Positions 42,361 to 52,243 of a stretch of 64,000 bases of DNA are shown piece by piece. The notes beneath the pieces were generated by a model. The model worked only from the letters and a program-made list of their open reading frames with translations, ran no database searches and was not told where the DNA came from. Each line of letters begins with the position of its first letter. The stretch's first letter is position 1. A program made the position numbers and the translations under genes. Origin of the DNA: Mucilaginibacter aquariorum (GTDB taxonomy: Bacteria; Bacteroidota; Bacteroidia; Sphingobacteriales; Sphingobacteriaceae); NCBI RefSeq assembly GCF_024498135.1, contig NZ_JANHOH010000001.1:310001-374000 (forward strand). The letters run 5' to 3'.

Positions 42361-44784
42361 ATGTTAAAAAACTATTTTAAAATTGCCTGGAGAAACATCG
42401 TTCGCCATAAGGCATATTCCATTATAAATATTTCTGGTTTAAGCGTGGGCATTGCCTCATGCCTGTTAATATTTGTTGTACTGCGGTTCGAGCTTAGCTT
42501 TAACAAATACAATAGCAATTTTAAGGATATTTATCACCTGGTTACCAAGCAAACCGCCGAGGATGGCATAAACTTTAATCCCGGTGTATCTGTACCTGCA
42601 CTTGATGCCTTAAGAATCGATTTCCCGCAGGTGAAATTTGCCGCGTTAACTTCAAGTTATGGGAGCCAGATGACCGTACCCACCGGTTCTGATAACGCTG
42701 CTGCGGATAAGAAATTTATAGAGTCCATTGGCGTGTTCTTTATGGAACCCCAGTTTTTTGATATTTTCCAAACCAAATGGCTTAACGGAACAAAAGATGT
42801 GCTTTCTCAGCCCAACATGGTTGTTATTACTAAGGCTATTGCCACCAAATACTTTGGCGATTGGAATACGGCGATAGGTAAAACCATTAAAATGGATAAC
42901 ACCTTAACCTTAAGAGTTGCCGGCGTGGTTGAGGATTCACCAAATAACAGCGATATACCATTGAAGTTAATGGTATCGTATATTACCTGGAAACAAACAG
43001 GAAATACCTATAACTACAACACTGACTGGGGATCTATTAGCAGCAATCACCAGATATTTTTGCAATTACCTGATAATTTAAGCCCTCAGAAATTTGAGGG
43101 CCAACTGGTTGGTTTCACCAAAAAGAATTTAACTGATAAGCAGCGTAGCCTGCGCGAACACCTTGCTCAACCGCTTGGCGCAATGCACTTTGATACTAAG
43201 ATAGGCAATACGCTTGGCGATCACTCCACCAGCAAGGCTACCATTAATACGTTAACATTTATTGCCGTTTTAATTATCCTAATGGCATCCATCAACTTTA
43301 TTAATCTTTCAACTGCTCAATCGGTTGGGCGTTCAAAAGAAGTAGGCATCCGTAAGGTATTAGGGAGCAGTCGTAAACAGCTGGTTTCGCAGGTAATAGG
43401 CGAAACCACAATGGTGATCATGTTCTCGGTGATATTGGCCATGGTAATAGCAAAAATAGCATTACCGTACCTCAAAAATATTTCAAGCGTACCTGATGAT
43501 ATCAGTTTGTTAAATACCGATACGGTAATATTTCTGTTTTGCACTATGCTGGCGGTAATATTATTGTCGGGTATTTATCCCGCACTGGTAATATCGGGCT
43601 TTAAGCCGGTTGCAGCGTTAAAAAACAAGATAACTGCCGCGTCAATAGGTGGCATACCGTTACGCCGTGCATTGGTTGTAGCACAGTTTGCTATTGCGCA
43701 GCTGCTTATCATTGGTACAATAGTGGCGGTAAACCAAATGAATTTTGTGAATGAGGCTGACCTTGGCTTCAATAAAAATGCGGTTTTGGTTATTCCCGGT
43801 TATACCGATAGCATCAGCCTGAGCAAAATGCAATCGTTTAAGCAACAAATTTTGCAAAATCCGGATGTTAAGTCGATGAGTTTTGCTTCGGATGCACCAT
43901 CTTCTGATAACAACTGGGGTTCGAATTTCTATTTCAACAACTCCATGAAGGATATAAACTTTACTACATTTTTAAAGTTTGCCGATGGTGATTACTTTAA
44001 AACCTATGGGCTAAAATTTGTTGCAGGTAAGGAATACGACAGCAACGATACCGCCCGGCAAGTTGTTGTTAACGAGACTTTTATTCATAAACTTGGCATC
44101 CAAAAGGCCGAAGACGCAATTGGTAAAACGGTTAAGTTAGGAGGCGGGAAGCGTTGGTTACCTATTACCGGCGTTGTAAAAGATTTCAAGACCAATTCGT
44201 TACGTGATGCAGTGAAACCCATCTACATAATGACTCAAAAACAGTACGAATCACAAGTGGCTGTTAAAATCCAGACAAAAAACCTTTCCAAAACAACCAA
44301 AGACATTCAAAAGCTTTGGGAAAGTACTTACCCGGAATATGCTTACAACGGCTATTTCCTTGACGAGAATATCGCACGGTTTTACAGGCAGGAAAATCAA
44401 ATGGCCTTGGTTTACAAGATCTTCTCGGCTATCGCCATATTCATATCGTGCCTGGGTTTATATGGCCTGGTATCGTTTATGGCCGTACAGCGTACTAAAG
44501 AAGTTGGGGTGCGTAAAGTATTAGGGGCATCAGTATTCAGCATTGTGTTGCTGTTCTCAAAAGAGTTTATGATACTCATAGCCATATCATTTGTAATAGC
44601 TATGCCGGCAGCGTGGTATATGATGTCGGGCTGGTTGCAAAACTTTGCCTACCGCATACCATTAACAGCGGGCGTATTTGTGCTGGCTATTGTATCATCT
44701 ATAGTGATAGCGTGGCTAACAGTAGGTTATAAAGCAGTTAGGGCGGCACTGGTAAACCCGGTGAAGAGCCTAAGAAGTGAATAG
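42361..44784 (+). CDS. ABC transporter permease, MacB/FtsX type, copy 1
   Basis: The 807-residue protein (start ATG at 42361; an upstream ORF extension from 42268 is rejected because all paralogues start with the M-x-K-N-Y-F-K motif) has two MacB-like halves: TM1 at about 20-42, a periplasmic MacB_PCD domain, TM2-4 at about 290-420, then TM5, a second periplasmic domain and TM6-8. Two coupling segments for the ATPase are seen: RSKEVGIRKVLGSS near 323 and RTKEVGVRKVLGAS near 710. It ends NPVKSLRSE. Such double permeases work in mechanotransmission or lipoprotein-type export. It heads the operon after the operator at 42222. Confidence 0.93.
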   Translation: MLKNYFKIAWRNIVRHKAYSIINISGLSVGIASCLLIFVVLRFELSFNKYNSNFKDIYHLVTKQTAEDGINFNPGVSVPALDALRIDFPQVKFAALTSSYGSQMTVPTGSDNAAADKKFIESIGVFFMEPQFFDIFQTKWLNGTKDVLSQPNMVVITKAIATKYFGDWNTAIGKTIKMDNTLTLRVAGVVEDSPNNSDIPLKLMVSYITWKQTGNTYNYNTDWGSISSNHQIFLQLPDNLSPQKFEGQLVGFTKKNLTDKQRSLREHLAQPLGAMHFDTKIGNTLGDHSTSKATINTLTFIAVLIILMASINFINLSTAQSVGRSKEVGIRKVLGSSRKQLVSQVIGETTMVIMFSVILAMVIAKIALPYLKNISSVPDDISLLNTDTVIFLFCTMLAVILLSGIYPALVISGFKPVAALKNKITAASIGGIPLRRALVVAQFAIAQLLIIGTIVAVNQMNFVNEADLGFNKNAVLVIPGYTDSISLSKMQSFKQQILQNPDVKSMSFASDAPSSDNNWGSNFYFNNSMKDINFTTFLKFADGDYFKTYGLKFVAGKEYDSNDTARQVVVNETFIHKLGIQKAEDAIGKTVKLGGGKRWLPITGVVKDFKTNSLRDAVKPIYIMTQKQYESQVAVKIQTKNLSKTTKDIQKLWESTYPEYAYNGYFLDENIARFYRQENQMALVYKIFSAIAIFISCLGLYGLVSFMAVQRTKEVGVRKVLGASVFSIVLLFSKEFMILIAISFVIAMPAAWYMMSGWLQNFAYRIPLTAGVFVLAIVSSIVIAWLTVGYKAVRAALVNPVKSLRSE

Positions 44785-44822
44785 TTAAGAGTTTAGGTAT
44801 TGAAATTTATCATTTAAATTAT

Positions 44823-47237
44823 ATGTTAAAAAATTATTTTAAAACGGCCTGGCGTAGTTTGCTCCGTAACAAAAGCTATGCTATTATAAACATCACAGGG
44901 CTTGCCATTGGCATAGCAGCCTGCCTGCTTATATTTTTAGTGATCCATTTTCAAACCGGTTTTGACACCTATCATGCTAAAAAAGACCGCATTTATCGCG
45001 TGTTAAATAAACGCACCTCGTCTGAAGGTGTTAAACTAAGGGCGGGTTTACCATTGCCTATAGCAAGAGATTTGCGCGTTGACTTCCCCCAATTACCGCT
45101 GGTAACAACTGTTATTAACGATCAAGGGAAACAAATAAGCGTTAAGGATAAGGCAGGACAAATCAAAAGATTTAAGGAAACAGACCTTTATATTACCGAC
45201 ACACAATTTTTTAACGTATTTGACTTTACATGGTTATCCGGCGATAAAAAAACAGCATTGAACGAACCCAATACCGTAGTGCTTACGCAGCGCATGGCAA
45301 AGAAATACTTCGGCGATTGGGAAAATGCGATGGGAAAAACTCTCACTTACGAAAACAAGATAGATCTTAAAGTTACCGGTATACTGCAAGACCTGCCTTT
45401 AAATACTGATTTACCTGTAAGCATCGCGATATCGTACCCAACTATTAAAAAGACTGACTATAATAACAACCTTGAAGACTGGAACAGCAATTTTGGATCG
45501 CATAATTGCTTTATTGTATTGCCCGAGAATGTAAGCGAAGCACGTTTTAACCATGATTTGGTGGCGTTTATAAAAAAACACCGCCCTGATGAAGCTAAAA
45601 GAGAAGCATTTTTATTGCAACCGTTAACTGAAATGCATTTTGATACCCGTGTTGGCTTATTCAGCGGGCAAGTATTTAGTAAAGACATGATCAAGACATT
45701 AAGCCTTATTGGTGTGTTTTTACTGGTAATTGCGTGTGTTAATTTTATAAACCTAGCCACAGCACAGGCGGTTAATAGGTCTAAAGAGGTGGGTATAAGG
45801 AAGGTATTAGGCAGCAAGCGTAAACAACTTATCATGCAGTTTTTAAGCGAAACATTTATCATAACTCTGTTTTCTGTAGTGTTGGCGATGGGTTTAAGCG
45901 AAGCGGCTTTACCTGCATTAAATGGCCTGCTCGAAATAAAACTTAGTTCCGGCTTTATTACCGACCCGATTATTGTAACATTTTTAGCAGTGGTACTTAT
46001 TGTAGTTACCTTATTGTCCGGCTTGTATCCTTCCATGGTGCTATCCGGCTTTAATCCAATAGCTGCATTAAAAAACAAAATTACCGGTGTCAGGAGCAAC
46101 GGTATTACCTTAAGGCGCGGCCTTGTTGTGGTGCAGTTTGGCATAGCACAAGTGCTGGTAATAGGCACCATAGTTATTATCAGCCAATTAAATCATTTCA
46201 AAAACTCGCCACTGGGCTTTGATAAAGATGCTGTAATAACAGTAAACTTACCCAACGACAGCATCAGCCGGCTAAGGATGACTGCTTTACGGAACGAAAT
46301 ACTACAGCAGCCTAATATTAAAAGTTTTAGCTACAGTTTTAGCAGCCCGTCTGATAATATAAACTGGGGTAGCCCGATAACGTATGATAATGCGGCTGTT
46401 GAAACCGAATTTAGGGTGAATTTGAAATGGGCCGATGCTGATTACTTTAAGTTATATGATCTGAAGTTTGTTGCCGGCGGGCCTTACGCTAAGAGCGATA
46501 CTGTAAAAGCTTATGTGGTTAACGAAACACTTCTAAAAAACCTTGGGGTGACAAACCCTAAGGATGCCATTGGCAAAACCATAAATATTTGGGGTGATAA
46601 AAACTTAACTCAAAAAATTGTTGGTGTGGTAAAGGATTTTAATGTTACATCGCTACGCGAACAAATACCACCGGTAGTTATGGCAGCCTGGACAGGGCAA
46701 TATGGTATAGCCAATATCAAGCTTTCGCCAACTAATATGCAACCCACCCTGGCAGCCATTGAAAACCTGTGGACAAAAACCTTCCCCGATAATGTTTACG
46801 AACACAAATTCCTTGATCAAAAAATAGAGAATTTTTATAAAAAGGAAAGCCAGCTATCTCAACTATACAAAATATTCGCGGGTATAGCCATTTTTATATC
46901 GTGCCTGGGCTTGTATGGTATGGTATCGTTTATGGCGGTACAGCGTACTAAAGAGGTAGGCATACGTAAAACACTGGGTGCGTCGGTAGCAAATATTGTG
47001 TACCTGTTCTCAAAAGAGTTTACCGTGCTTATTCTGATATCCTTTGTTATTTCGGCGCCTGTTGCGTGGTATTTTATGCAGCAATGGCTTCAGGGGTTCA
47101 CGTATCGCATACATCCCGGTTTGGGGATATTTGCTATATCTATTGCATTATCCATCATAATTGCATGGGCAACCGTAGGATACAAGGCCATAAAAGCCGC
47201 GCTTGTTAATCCTGTAAAAAGCTTACGCAGCGAGTAA
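44823..47237 (+). CDS. ABC transporter permease, MacB/FtsX type, copy 2
   Basis: The 804-residue paralogue is closest to copy 1: both have QRTKEVG in the second coupling segment (FMAVQRTKEVGIRKTLGAS near 704), LFSKEF after it, and a similar NKITG...ITLRRGLVVVQFGIAQVL helix entry. N-terminus MLKNYFKTAWRSLLRNK and C-terminus NPVKSLRSE are conserved. First coupling segment RSKEVGIRKVLGSK near 318. It starts 38 bp after copy 1. A hairpin lies behind it at 47264. Substrate is unknown. Confidence 0.93.
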   Translation: MLKNYFKTAWRSLLRNKSYAIINITGLAIGIAACLLIFLVIHFQTGFDTYHAKKDRIYRVLNKRTSSEGVKLRAGLPLPIARDLRVDFPQLPLVTTVINDQGKQISVKDKAGQIKRFKETDLYITDTQFFNVFDFTWLSGDKKTALNEPNTVVLTQRMAKKYFGDWENAMGKTLTYENKIDLKVTGILQDLPLNTDLPVSIAISYPTIKKTDYNNNLEDWNSNFGSHNCFIVLPENVSEARFNHDLVAFIKKHRPDEAKREAFLLQPLTEMHFDTRVGLFSGQVFSKDMIKTLSLIGVFLLVIACVNFINLATAQAVNRSKEVGIRKVLGSKRKQLIMQFLSETFIITLFSVVLAMGLSEAALPALNGLLEIKLSSGFITDPIIVTFLAVVLIVVTLLSGLYPSMVLSGFNPIAALKNKITGVRSNGITLRRGLVVVQFGIAQVLVIGTIVIISQLNHFKNSPLGFDKDAVITVNLPNDSISRLRMTALRNEILQQPNIKSFSYSFSSPSDNINWGSPITYDNAAVETEFRVNLKWADADYFKLYDLKFVAGGPYAKSDTVKAYVVNETLLKNLGVTNPKDAIGKTINIWGDKNLTQKIVGVVKDFNVTSLREQIPPVVMAAWTGQYGIANIKLSPTNMQPTLAAIENLWTKTFPDNVYEHKFLDQKIENFYKKESQLSQLYKIFAGIAIFISCLGLYGMVSFMAVQRTKEVGIRKTLGASVANIVYLFSKEFTVLILISFVISAPVAWYFMQQWLQGFTYRIHPGLGIFAISIALSIIIAWATVGYKAIKAALVNPVKSLRSE

Positions 47238-47263
47238 GGTAAGCGAACTATACATATTATACT

Positions 47264-47294
47264 AAAGCTTAAGGATTTATCCTTAGGCTTTTAA
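47264..47294 (+). terminator. Possible internal terminator after permease copy 2
   Basis: AAAGCTTAAGGAT at 47264-47276 pairs with 47279-47291 over 13 bp with one G-U, followed only by a short T-poor tail. Probably partial, letting some transcription through to copy 3. Confidence 0.45.
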
Positions 47295-47322
47295 AGTTTG
47301 AAAATAATTTATATAAAGCATT

Positions 47323-49719
47323 ATGATAAAGAACTACTTTAAAACGGCCTGGCGAAACCTTTGGAAAAATAAGGTGTCATCAACAATAAATATTGTAGGC
47401 CTTGCAATCGGCATGGCTGCTTGTATTGTCATTCTGCTATTTGTATCGTACGAAAGAAGTTTTGACAACTTCCATGGTGAAAACATAGTAAGGCTTAACG
47501 AGGTGCAGAAATTCCCTGGGATGGCCGCTTCGCAAAAGGTGGGTTTATCTATGTTCCCTATGGCACCGGCATTAAAGAGCGAGTATCCCGAAGTAAAAAG
47601 CTATACCCGTGTAAAGTGGGACCGCAAATACCAAATGACCTACGGAGAAAAAAAAGTTTTTCTATCGCAGGTATTTGCTGTTGATTCAGCTTTTTTAAAG
47701 ATATTTAAATTTAATGTGATAAAAGGCGATGCGCAAAGCGCCATTGAAAAACCTAACAGTATTGCCATAACCCAGGAAACCGCCGAAAAACTTTTTGGTA
47801 ACGAAGATCCTATCGGGAAAGTAATAAACCATTACGGCGGCGATACTGTACAGTTTACCGTTACTGCGATAATGGCGAACAGTCCCAAAAATTCTCAGTT
47901 ACAGTTCGATGCTTTATACTCACTGCCCGGCATCCACCAAAAATGGATGGATAACTGGGGTGGAAACTGGTTAAATACTTACCTGAAATTAGCGCCCGGC
48001 ACAGACCTTAAAGCGTTTGAAGCCAAAATGCCTGCCTTCCTGAAGAAGCATTTAAAACCCGAGCAAACAGCTTTTTACCAATTATTTTATTTGCCGCTTA
48101 AAGATGTGCACGCCAATTCTACTGAAATTGGCCTTGACTATTTGAACTATCAAAAGTTTGATCAAAAATCAACTAATCTTTTTGCAATTATCGCATTCAT
48201 TGTGCTAATAATTGCCTGCGTTAACTTCATGAACCTATCTACTGCGCGCTCGGCAGATAGAGCAAAGGAAGTAGGCATTCGTAAATCTATAGGCGCCAAC
48301 AGGCCTCAACTGGCATTTCAATTTTTAGGCGAAACCGTTTTACTATCCTTACTGGCATTAATACTTGCCCTTGTTTTGGTCACAGTAGCTTTACCTTATG
48401 TAAATAACCTTAGTCTGCGCGATATTTCATTGCCAGTATTTACCAAACCTTTGTTCCTGGTGGTTATTGTGTTAAGTACCATATTGGTTGGCTTTATATC
48501 AGGAATTTATCCGGCGTTGTTCTTATCGTCATTTCAACCGGTAAAGGTTTTAAAAGGCTCTGTAGAAACTGGTAAAAACAAAGGCACATTGCGCAACATA
48601 TTGGTTGTTGGGCAGTTTACCAGCGCAGTATTCCTTATGATAGCTACTGTGTTTGTTGTTGAACAGCTGAATTTTATGCAGAAAAAAGACCCCGGTTTTA
48701 CACGTGAGCAAGTGGTTACAGTGCCAATGGATAGGATATCGGGGAAAAAGTATGAGCTATTTAAACAGAGGTTGTTGGGTAATACATTAATTGCGGGTGT
48801 AACGGCTTCGCAAGACCAGCTGGGTAGCCACCTGGATCAGTCGGGGGCTACATTTCAATACAAAAACGACCCGAAAAGAGAGCTTGGAGTTACGCAGCTT
48901 ATTGTAGACAATGATTACCTACGGTTGTATAATATAAAAATAATAGAAGGTAAGGATTTCTCTAAAGACAAATCAGGCAACGGCCGGGAATATATCATCA
49001 ACGAATCGATGGCCCACGAGCTTTTAAGAGATCACCCGAAGGCCGGAATATCTACCCTTATCGGCCAGCATTTTGGTTTTGATTCGCTTGGTGTTATTAC
49101 AGGTATCGCCAAAAACTTCAACTTCAACTCGCTGCATTATAAAGTAGAGAACCTGTTAATTGCAAATCAAAGCGACTGGGGGCTTACTATTGCGTCAATT
49201 AAAATAAAACCCGGTCAATCACAAGAAGCTCTTGATTTTATAAAGGCTACGTGGAAAAGCTTGAACCCCGATTATCCCTTTGAATACCAGTTTTTAGATG
49301 ACCATTTTGCCGAGGTGTATCGTACAGATAACCAGGTTAGTAAAATAGTGGGCATACTCGCGGGTTTAGCCATCCTGATATCATGCCTGGGCTTGTTTGG
49401 CCTGGCATCATTCTCGGCCGAAAAACGGGTTAAAGAAATTGGGGTACGTAAGGTATTGGGTGCATCAGTACAAAACATAGTTTTGCTGTTATCCGGGCAC
49501 TTTATTAAGTTGGTATTAATATCAAACCTTATTGCTTGGCCGCTTGCCTGGTATGCTATGGATCTTTGGCTGCAGGATTTTGCCTTTCATATCAATATTA
49601 CCTGGGGCACGTTTGTATTTGTTGCCTTAATATCAGTAATAATTGCGCTGGCAACCATTAGTTTTCAATCAATTAAAGCGGCAATTGCCAACCCGGTTAA
49701 AAGTTTACGGTCAGAATAG
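47323..49719 (+). CDS. ABC transporter permease, MacB/FtsX type, copy 3
   Basis: The 798-residue protein has the same eight-helix double-MacB layout. First coupling segment RAKEVGIRKSIGAN near 312, second KRVKEIGVRKVLGAS near 700, then LLSGHFIKLVLISNLIAWPL. It begins MIKNYFKTAWRNLWKNK and ends NPVKSLRSE. It belongs to the subgroup of copies 3-6, with FSAEKRVKEIG in place of MAVQRTKEVG. It starts 85 bp after copy 2, the longest gap in the array, with a hairpin in between. Confidence 0.93.
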   Translation: MIKNYFKTAWRNLWKNKVSSTINIVGLAIGMAACIVILLFVSYERSFDNFHGENIVRLNEVQKFPGMAASQKVGLSMFPMAPALKSEYPEVKSYTRVKWDRKYQMTYGEKKVFLSQVFAVDSAFLKIFKFNVIKGDAQSAIEKPNSIAITQETAEKLFGNEDPIGKVINHYGGDTVQFTVTAIMANSPKNSQLQFDALYSLPGIHQKWMDNWGGNWLNTYLKLAPGTDLKAFEAKMPAFLKKHLKPEQTAFYQLFYLPLKDVHANSTEIGLDYLNYQKFDQKSTNLFAIIAFIVLIIACVNFMNLSTARSADRAKEVGIRKSIGANRPQLAFQFLGETVLLSLLALILALVLVTVALPYVNNLSLRDISLPVFTKPLFLVVIVLSTILVGFISGIYPALFLSSFQPVKVLKGSVETGKNKGTLRNILVVGQFTSAVFLMIATVFVVEQLNFMQKKDPGFTREQVVTVPMDRISGKKYELFKQRLLGNTLIAGVTASQDQLGSHLDQSGATFQYKNDPKRELGVTQLIVDNDYLRLYNIKIIEGKDFSKDKSGNGREYIINESMAHELLRDHPKAGISTLIGQHFGFDSLGVITGIAKNFNFNSLHYKVENLLIANQSDWGLTIASIKIKPGQSQEALDFIKATWKSLNPDYPFEYQFLDDHFAEVYRTDNQVSKIVGILAGLAILISCLGLFGLASFSAEKRVKEIGVRKVLGASVQNIVLLLSGHFIKLVLISNLIAWPLAWYAMDLWLQDFAFHINITWGTFVFVALISVIIALATISFQSIKAAIANPVKSLRSE

Positions 49720-49744
49720 AGTTTGGTATTTTAAATTTAGGATC

Positions 49745-52198
49745 ATGATCAAAAATTATTTTAAAATTGGATGGCGTAATATGATGAAGAACAAGTTCTT
49801 CTCATTCATCAACATATTTGGGTTATCGGTAGGGCTGGCGTGCTGTATGCTTATCGCCTTGTACCTTAACTACGAAACAAGCCACGATAGTCAGCATAAA
49901 AACGCACCGAACATTTATCAGGTAGTAACCGCGTTTATACAAAACGGCAATAAACGCATGAAAATGCCGAATACGCCGGCACCAATGGCGGGCGCTTTAA
50001 AGCGCGAGTTCCCCGAGGTGATTGAAACTGCAAGATTGCTAAAATTATTTATCGAGGATAAAACTATCATTCAGTTTAACCCTGCCAATGGTGAGCGTAA
50101 ATCTTTCCTTGAAGAAAAAGGTTATCTGGCAGATGCATCCTTCTTTAAAATATTCACTTATAACTTTGCCGAAGGGGATGCAGCAAATGCCTTGGCAAAC
50201 CCACGTACTATAGTAATATCACAAAAACTTGCAGACAAATTATTTGGTACGCAACCAGCACTCAATAAGGTTATTCATGTTAACAGCAACACAAACGGCG
50301 AACAGGATTACACCGTAACCGGTGTATTTAAGGAAGGCAAAACGCCATCTCATGTTGATGCCAATTTCTTCTTGTCGGTAAATGGTGGCAACATGGAAGG
50401 TTTTATTAAAAGGCAGGCTAATGATTTTGCCAGCAATAATATGTTTTATACCTACCTGTTATTAAAACCCGGTACAAATGCTGCTAAACTACAAGTCAAA
50501 TTGCCTGCATTTATGGATAAGTATGCAAGTAAGGATCTCAAAAATATGGGCTTTCAAAAGGAGCAATCGCTTATTTCCCTGCGAGACATACATTTGAGCA
50601 GCGAAGTTGAAAGTAACGTGACACCACCCGCCAGCAAAACTTATTTATACGTGCTGTTTTCTATCGCGATTTTTACGTTGATCATAGCCTGCATAAACTT
50701 CATGAACCTTTCTACGGCACGTTCATCAAAGCGTTCGTCGGAAGTTGGGGTACGCAAGGTATTGGGTGCCGAGAAATCAACCCTTATAAAACAGTTCCTG
50801 GGCGAATCTATCCTGATGACCCTGATCGCTTTTATTTTCGCGATAGTTATCACTTTGATATTGCTGCCATTATTTAACCAATTGTCGGGCAGAGTAATAA
50901 CGCTTTCTGTATCAAAGGACCTGATGTTGTTTTTTGAATTTTTGGTGATGGCGCTGATAACCGGCGTGCTTGCAGGCAGTTATCCGGCATTTTACCTGTC
51001 ATCATTTAATCCGGTTAAGGTTTTAAAAGGTAAGCTAACCAACTCATTAGCTGTTGTAGCAGTTCGCAAAGGACTGGTTGTATTCCAGTTTATAATTTCG
51101 GTAGTACTTATTGTAGCATCGGTAGTTATAGCAAGGCAAATGAACTATATGCGCACTGCTGATCTGGGCTTTGCTAAAGACCAGCAAATTGTTGTTCCGT
51201 TACGCACCACGGCTGCAAAATCTGCTTATGCTGCTTTAAAAGCCGAGCTCCAGGAAAATAGTGGGGTGATATCAATTGGTGGCTCGGCCTATTATCCCGG
51301 TATATTTAATCCAAGTGATAATTTGATATACAAGGAAGGGCAAACCACTGCCGAGGGTAAGCGTACCCGCCTCAACTATGTTGATGATAACTTTTTACAA
51401 ACGCTAAATATACAGCCGCTTGCAGGCCGTTTGTTTAGTCCTGATTTTCATTCGGATACTACTAACGGTATTATTATTAACGAAAAAGCCGCTAAAGAAT
51501 TTGGTTTTAGCAGCGCGAAAGATGCTGTTAACAAGAAGTTGTTCAATAAATTTCAGGATAACACAAATACATTTACCATTGTTGGCGTAGTAAAAGATTT
51601 TCATTACGAGGACCTTCATCTGCCGGTAACACCTTATGGGTTTATGTTAAACACCGCAGGCTTTAATTATATGGTAATACATGCCAAGCCTGGTAATATA
51701 GCCAGTATGCTAAAAACCATTGAAATTAGTTGGAAAAAATACGACCAGAATGATCCGTTTGACTACAGTTTCCTGGATGAAGATTTTGATAAGAACTACC
51801 AGGCAGATACAAGGTTGGCCGGTATAGTTGGCTACTTTACCGTTGTGGCGATACTGATATCCTGCCTTGGTTTATTTGGTTTAGCTGCCTTTAGCGCAGA
51901 ACAGCGCACCAAAGAAATTGGTGTACGTAAGGTATTAGGTGCAAGCGTAAAAACTATAGTGTCTTTATTATCGGTAGACTTTTTAAAGCTTATAATTGCC
52001 TCTATCATTATTGCTTCGCTACTTGCATGGTGGCTGATGAATAAATGGCTGCAGGAGTTTGCGTACAGGAAAGATATAGACTGGACGATATTTGCTTATA
52101 CGGCAACCATAGCTGTATTTATTGGGTTGATAACCATTGGTTCGCAGGCGCTAAAAGCGGCGTTGGCAAATCCTGTAAAGAGTTTACGTTCAGAGTAA
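49745..52198 (+). CDS. ABC transporter permease, MacB/FtsX type, copy 4
   Basis: The 817-residue protein starts at the ATG at 49745 (MIKNYFKIGWRNMMKNK), 25 bp after copy 3; the longer ORF from 49643 would overlap copy 3 and has no family residues. First coupling segment SSEVGVRKVLGAEK near 328, second QRTKEIGVRKVLGAS near 720. The first periplasmic domain is a little longer than in its neighbours. It ends NPVKSLRSE. Eight membrane helices in the usual places. Confidence 0.93.
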   Translation: MIKNYFKIGWRNMMKNKFFSFINIFGLSVGLACCMLIALYLNYETSHDSQHKNAPNIYQVVTAFIQNGNKRMKMPNTPAPMAGALKREFPEVIETARLLKLFIEDKTIIQFNPANGERKSFLEEKGYLADASFFKIFTYNFAEGDAANALANPRTIVISQKLADKLFGTQPALNKVIHVNSNTNGEQDYTVTGVFKEGKTPSHVDANFFLSVNGGNMEGFIKRQANDFASNNMFYTYLLLKPGTNAAKLQVKLPAFMDKYASKDLKNMGFQKEQSLISLRDIHLSSEVESNVTPPASKTYLYVLFSIAIFTLIIACINFMNLSTARSSKRSSEVGVRKVLGAEKSTLIKQFLGESILMTLIAFIFAIVITLILLPLFNQLSGRVITLSVSKDLMLFFEFLVMALITGVLAGSYPAFYLSSFNPVKVLKGKLTNSLAVVAVRKGLVVFQFIISVVLIVASVVIARQMNYMRTADLGFAKDQQIVVPLRTTAAKSAYAALKAELQENSGVISIGGSAYYPGIFNPSDNLIYKEGQTTAEGKRTRLNYVDDNFLQTLNIQPLAGRLFSPDFHSDTTNGIIINEKAAKEFGFSSAKDAVNKKLFNKFQDNTNTFTIVGVVKDFHYEDLHLPVTPYGFMLNTAGFNYMVIHAKPGNIASMLKTIEISWKKYDQNDPFDYSFLDEDFDKNYQADTRLAGIVGYFTVVAILISCLGLFGLAAFSAEQRTKEIGVRKVLGASVKTIVSLLSVDFLKLIIASIIIASLLAWWLMNKWLQEFAYRKDIDWTIFAYTATIAVFIGLITIGSQALKAALANPVKSLRSE

Positions 52199-52243
52199 AG
52201 AATCAAGATATAAGAAACAAGACTAAAAGTATAATAAAAGTAT

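Noticed and set aside
45458-46171. 237-codon open frame on the minus strand inside permease copy 2
   Set aside because: It is antisense to a clear permease, has low-complexity Asn/Thr/Ile composition and no family; an effect of codon bias.
49643-49744. 34-codon N-terminal extension of permease copy 4
   Set aside because: It overlaps the end of copy 3, and all paralogues start at the M-x-K-N-Y-F-K motif, which here is the ATG at 49745.
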